From assembly GCF_024666525.1 (NCBI RefSeq), contig NZ_CP088294.1, forward strand, positions 3,472,001-3,536,000: a stretch of 64,000 bases of DNA, given 5' to 3'. The translations under genes were made by a program, and so were the position numbers. The notes beneath the pieces were generated by a model that was not told the origin of the DNA, ran no database searches, and worked only from the letters and a program-made list of their open reading frames with translations. This document shows positions 63,201-64,000 of this stretch, one piece after another (position 1 is the first letter of the stretch; each line of letters begins with the position of its first letter). The stretch comes from Pseudomonas sp. J452 (lineage in GTDB: Bacteria > Pseudomonadota > Gammaproteobacteria > Pseudomonadales > Pseudomonadaceae).

Positions 63201-64000
63201 CGGTCGTGGTGGCCGGGCACCCGAGCTTGCCGGGCGTCGTGCCGCTGCAGTTGACGATTACCCACGCTCCACAACCGGGCGAGCAGGTGACGTTGCGCAG
63301 TAACGCCTCGGTGGATGCCGGTGACACCGCGTTGCTGGCCCAGGTGCAAGCAGACACGTTGACCCGTGGCGCGGTGGGGAGTGTGCGGGTGCGCCTGGAA
63401 AACCCCTCCAAGGTTCCAGTGGATCTGGTGACGGCGCGCAATGGCGGGCGTGACGCGTCGAGCGAGCTGCGCCTGATCCTCGAAGACCTGCAAGGCAACG
63501 TGTTGGCCAGCCAGTCCGCCAAGGTTGCCGTGGGTAATGGCCTGGTCATGGTCAGTGACGGTCGCACCGTGGCGCGTGTGGGGGCGGGCGAGGCCCTTGA
63601 GGTCGGTCCGTTCAACATCAGCGTGCCCGGTGCCGCACCCGAGCAGGTGCGTGTGCGCCTGGTCGCCGACAAACTGCATTACCTCACCGGGCAATCGGGC
63701 GAGCTGACCTTGCCTGGCTTGTCCGCCAGTCGTGAGCTGACGCTCAGTGATACGCCTTATGTCGGTGAGCTGATTTCGATAGAGCCTGCGCAGGTTGAGG
63801 CGGGTGATAGCGTGGTCATTCGTGGCCGTGCGCTCAAACGCGACACTCAGGAGCCGCTGGCGGATGTCGGCTTGAAAGTGCTGCTGAACGTGCGTGGCTT
63901 CGAGGAGACGGTGCATGTCACCACCGATGCAGAGGGCCAGTTCAGTTATCAGCGCAAAACCCGTTCGACCGACTCCGGCGTTCACCAGGTATCGGTGATA
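54287..64000 (+). CDS. Giant exported repeat protein, >3,238 residues, 3' end outside window
   Basis: GGAGG lies five bases before ATG 54287. The frame is open for the remaining 9,714 bases. A signal peptide (YLLLGVGLGLGLPALAQQ) comes first. Four tandem ~286-residue Gly-rich repeats (about residues 45-1,180) each contain GGSYGGRGGxY, ELQAESLSLDGQILANGQ, QALIRADGGGHAT and QTYGGGGGGRVALHY; a divergent fifth follows. Then come an SbsA-type Ig-like domain (LDFSTPIDATSLNAQTLQLQ), several bacterial Ig-like and FN3-type domains (AAGDLKGYRLYV, VQLSWSAVNNVKGYNLYVS), a CARDB-like region and a carboxypeptidase-regulatory-like domain near the window end. Likely a surface adhesin or matrix protein; the DNA of the four repeats is nearly identical. 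Confidence 0.92.
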   Translation, partial: MNGLALARYLLLGVGLGLGLPALAQQVVINSNSSLPQDSQQYQSDDVIVDGVILTLSGATRFGTLTLRNNARITSATGSVLSVSASSVSIDASSRIDVSANGNGPNTASTTNYYAGGSYGGRGGGYNGTYYSPGTYGDFRLPRSLGTGGRYNNDASPFTRGGGALELVAENLNLDGQLLANGQAITGSTYGSGSGGSVLVQVGSLNLGAQALIRADGGGHASSQTYGGGGGGRVAVYYAQLAQGSLEGRLSARGGLSTQAEHGSAGSIYLKNTQSGNEELLFDNSGVTGNAVSSYLDLSTGPAFAGTLRFINASASLQGELAYDASLTAQRSLHLKGATLYLAGEQAFSQISLQSATLTTSSFAALKLRADQISVDASSKIDVSAKGNGPNTASTTNYWVGGSYGGSGGGYNGTYYALPTRGDYRLPRDLGSGGRQGSSTSNWTRGGGAVELQAESLSLDGQILANGQTITGSSYGSGSGGAVLLQVGSLSLGAQALIRADGGGHATLQTYGGGGGGRVALHYRELAQGSLEGRLSARGGISTQAQHGGAGSVYLKSTQSGSEELLFDNSGVPVTNVPSSYLNLLAGPAFVGPLRFINANASMGGELAYDAGLTAQRSLHLSGGSLSLTGEQAFQQVVLQQSAVLSSQTGTALKLRAEQVSVDASSKIDVSARGKGPITGWTTNHYAGGSYGGRGGAYSNYYSQATYGDFRLPRDLGTGGRHSSSTSNWTLGGGALELQAESLSLDGQILANGQTITGSVYGSGSGGAVLLQVGSLSLGAQALIRADGGGHATLQTYGGGGGGRVALHYRQLVQGTLDGRLTARGGLSTHAQAGGAGSVYLKNTQSGSEELLFDNSSVPTTNAASSDLNLSTGSAFAGPLRFVNANASLNGGLVYDAVLTAKRSLHLSGGSLSLAGEQAFAQVSLQSATLTTPFSAVLKLRAEQISIDVSSKIDVSEKGNGPNTTWTTNHYAGGSYGGRGGAYSNYYSPATYGDFRLPRDLGTGGRHSSSTSNWTRGGGAVELQAESLSLDGQILANGQAITGSVYGSGSGGAVLLQVGSLSLGAQALIRADGGGHATGQTYGGGGGGRVALHYRQLEQGSLDGRLTARGGLSTHAQAGGAGSVYLKNTQSGSEELLFDNSGVPTTNASSSYLDLRTGPAFAGPLRFVNANASLSGELTYDEQATPNLELVLQAANLTLANGKHSLQRIRLLQASVLNTYVGAATPLSVSADSIEVSADSKINASEQGDLPSLAVATYSGGSHGGLGGRYNNTASVNPTFGDPLRPITRGIGGSSNSSSYYTRGGGALFLSSRVLDLQGQLLANGGVPLTGSNAGGGAGGSIWVNTQLLRGGAGSRIHARGGDARGVGGAGGGGRIALYYGQLESFDPLSQLSVAPGAGVYPAGVGSLHLENHAGAVVVQGSTLSELSKKAFDNFTLDFSTPIDATSLNAQTLQLQGPEGAIVPVQFNVLSPVTYRVRLPQMLTDGVYELRLAGVRSAQGLGMDQNGNGTEDEADDFFFKRFEVDLTAPAAPQVTAPLVAPAINQLNVRQVTLKGTRVERSAILVNDVVNVDLGEGAWTVSNYPLPEGTSSLKLQVRDAAGNLSEAVMLNFSIDSTAPTVSSYYPNYTLSRWAPSKVTVTFTETGTGLDLGNSYLTLMKGNLGIAGSLALENNTLTLIPGSSLLEGTYTAYYRLQDKAGNQKVSSFSFTQDYTAPAAVVLNAYPATTTNSKVTLSGTRENGATVYIYDGAGAPLTSICCSGSTWGYTATLLPGDNRLSFRQYDQAGNYSPLSEALIRFDNQAPGPVSILADPKGSGTEVKLSWSGYNEADNGNDIQQYRVYSAAAAFSNIAQAQQVANTNAGIKQITLKNLPRDQQAFFAVVAVDKQGLLNPQVQAVAATPDDVQAPEIPVSLQVETGAEHLLLNWQASANAAGDLKGYRLYVGAADEQVIELPLSELGAGLSYRLTGLQPASANPLRLVAVDNDGNQSAGLSNPGITWLNNPQDLQLTAFSSRFEASWQAVTPAPWIAGYRLYVADAPFTSVQGMQPRLSLQPGQLSGQVAGLENNKAYHVAVTVLNASSGENPQVQSQSITPEADSTGPELLQVLWRGPQGDQDLAEDDELRQLGELRLRAKDESGIGRIEVSLAGQSLGQMQPAGSDYRLPWDISQLADDDYSLSFKLYDTLDNLSEVSQAVEVDLLAPGAPQISLQSKASSTNQAQQVLLVTGQPLARARVQLNGQSLTEDLALSAQGEAQWPLTLQEGDNTLQAAVRFATRQDYGDDSQSLSVVLDSSLPNAPTGLQAQAKAQGQVQLSWSAVNNVKGYNLYVSAQPFSALEQAGVSKINTGVLSAPSYSHKPTNDGTYYYRVAAVNALGSESNLSGQQSAVADRVAPKVEEALYSSEGVVAADGRHAPGRIEVSLRFSEALRNAPFFSMDVPEGASIPVRMAQVANDPLQYRGSFDLTASVPADLLYARLSAYDAVGNEGTEVAIGNTLRADTRGPDVVQLSLLPESPIENLVANNQGREMQVILRLSDEPVTTPELKPLLNGEALSSQPGAISLSKDGQSQPGAPVYTGMFRLPVGAGQGQIDLLSFAYQASDDLGNLSQHIAGSREFQVYQGQLPPLAVPDGLTGKALPGGRVALSWRAVSNAGVYQLYRRADADAQFVPLARVRGLSFEDNLPESGLGDGTYHYQLTSIREHESKEAESLPSAPARVVVDSTAPGAPREVQIELNGAGVVLRWLAPQEPGTYTYNLYRTSAAAQPVDLSGQTPLQTKIPELIALDSKPSDSARGYTLTAVDAAGNESPPADVVQLQVELLPVSDLRINLPVEGAPSLSWEHTGEDVEGFNIYLGAEGSRQKLNSSLVSAKTWQDQGASLPLSAERLYSVTAVDSNGVESMPHSLTLPLLSTALRPGQEFKRGLFNQLFFQVGNNGSQAFKGLRLQVLVQVNGSYLTHQSEAFDVPAGGLSEVPVVVAGHPSLPGVVPLQLTITHAPQPGEQVTLRSNASVDAGDTALLAQVQADTLTRGAVGSVRVRLENPSKVPVDLVTARNGGRDASSELRLILEDLQGNVLASQSAKVAVGNGLVMVSDGRTVARVGAGEALEVGPFNISVPGAAPEQVRVRLVADKLHYLTGQSGELTLPGLSASRELTLSDTPYVGELISIEPAQVEAGDSVVIRGRALKRDTQEPLADVGLKVLLNVRGFEETVHVTTDAEGQFSYQRKTRSTDSGVHQVSVI
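54557..57980 (+). repeat. Four tandem ~858-bp coding repeats in the giant gene
   Basis: The landmark GATGCCAGCTCCAAGATCGA (or one-base variants) falls at 54,557, 55,412, 56,273 and 57,128, giving periods of 855, 861 and 855 bp. Long blocks are near-identical at DNA level, so unequal recombination can change the copy number. A fifth, weaker unit starts near 57,990. Confidence 0.9.
56095..56102 (+). repeat. G8 tract in the third repeat
   Basis: Eight G residues encode the end of SMGGEL. The other repeats have interrupted G runs at the same place. It could slip, but is shorter than the two G10 tracts. Confidence 0.6.

Overview
The window is high-GC chromosomal DNA from a gammaproteobacterium, almost certainly a Pseudomonas of the mendocina/alcaligenes/stutzeri-like side of the genus. 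The evidence is the gene content (nasA-type transporter with a sigma-54 promoter, pyrF, folE, prmB, aroC, mtnB-mtnD-mtnC, uppP, ybiT), the codon use, and the REP-type palindromes. From memory, the folE / Smr / isochorismatase / prmB / aroC / MFS / mtnBDC order resembles the PA1674-PA1685 stretch of P. aeruginosa PAO1. This was not checked by alignment. No rRNA, tRNA or CRISPR array was seen.

Region 1 (1-29,912) is housekeeping backbone. It holds a nitrate transporter with a sigma-54 promoter and a terminator-bearing leader, a small cytochrome c, a thioesterase, pyrF, an SDR, a BASS-family transporter, benE-lysE, a MarR regulator divergent from an aminotransferase-GST pair, folE, prmB, aroC and the methionine-salvage genes mtnB, mtnD and mtnC. 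It continues with a catalase-like / di-haem cytochrome pair, uppP, a cold-shock/DUF1294 fusion and the ABC-F gene ybiT. Small non-coding repeats punctuate it. A 140-bp palindromic element fills the aroC-MFS gap and seems to have replaced the MFS start codon. A 268-bp element with near-perfect terminal inverted repeats splits a DUF3429 gene.

Region 2 (about 29,930-45,000) is an accessory island. A tyrosine integrase and an excisionase-like gene sit directly against ybiT. They are followed by a gene graveyard (LuxR, SulP and ImuC/DnaE2 remnants) and two diverged ~400-bp direct repeats (31.9 and 44.5 kb). Between the repeats lie a type I specificity-like ORF joined through a G10 tract to a divergent HsdM-like methyltransferase, a one-helix protein with a perfect Shine-Dalgarno and TTG start, and a very large membrane protein. 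That protein combines an extracytoplasmic YCF48/BNR propeller with a cytoplasmic KAP P-loop NTPase, and its gene also carries an in-frame G10 tract. Two G10 tracts in neighbouring genes suggest a phase-variable, possibly defensive, cassette. Small lipoproteins, membrane proteins and an XRE regulator follow.

Region 3 (45,242-64,000) is devoted to surface proteins. A Sec-targeted Rhs/YD-repeat protein ends in a variable AT-rich domain with a WHTHG motif and is followed by a probable immunity gene overlapping by ATGA. Next is a tight gene train: gspC, gspD (secretin), an unknown exported protein, an exported transglutaminase-like protein, a small exported protein, and a giant exported protein of more than 3,238 residues that runs off the window. 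The giant protein has four near-identical ~286-residue Gly-rich repeats plus a divergent fifth, then Ig-like and fibronectin-like domains. The arrangement suggests a dedicated outer-membrane export or assembly system for a giant surface protein. This locus and the phase-variable cassette are the two best candidates for undescribed systems.
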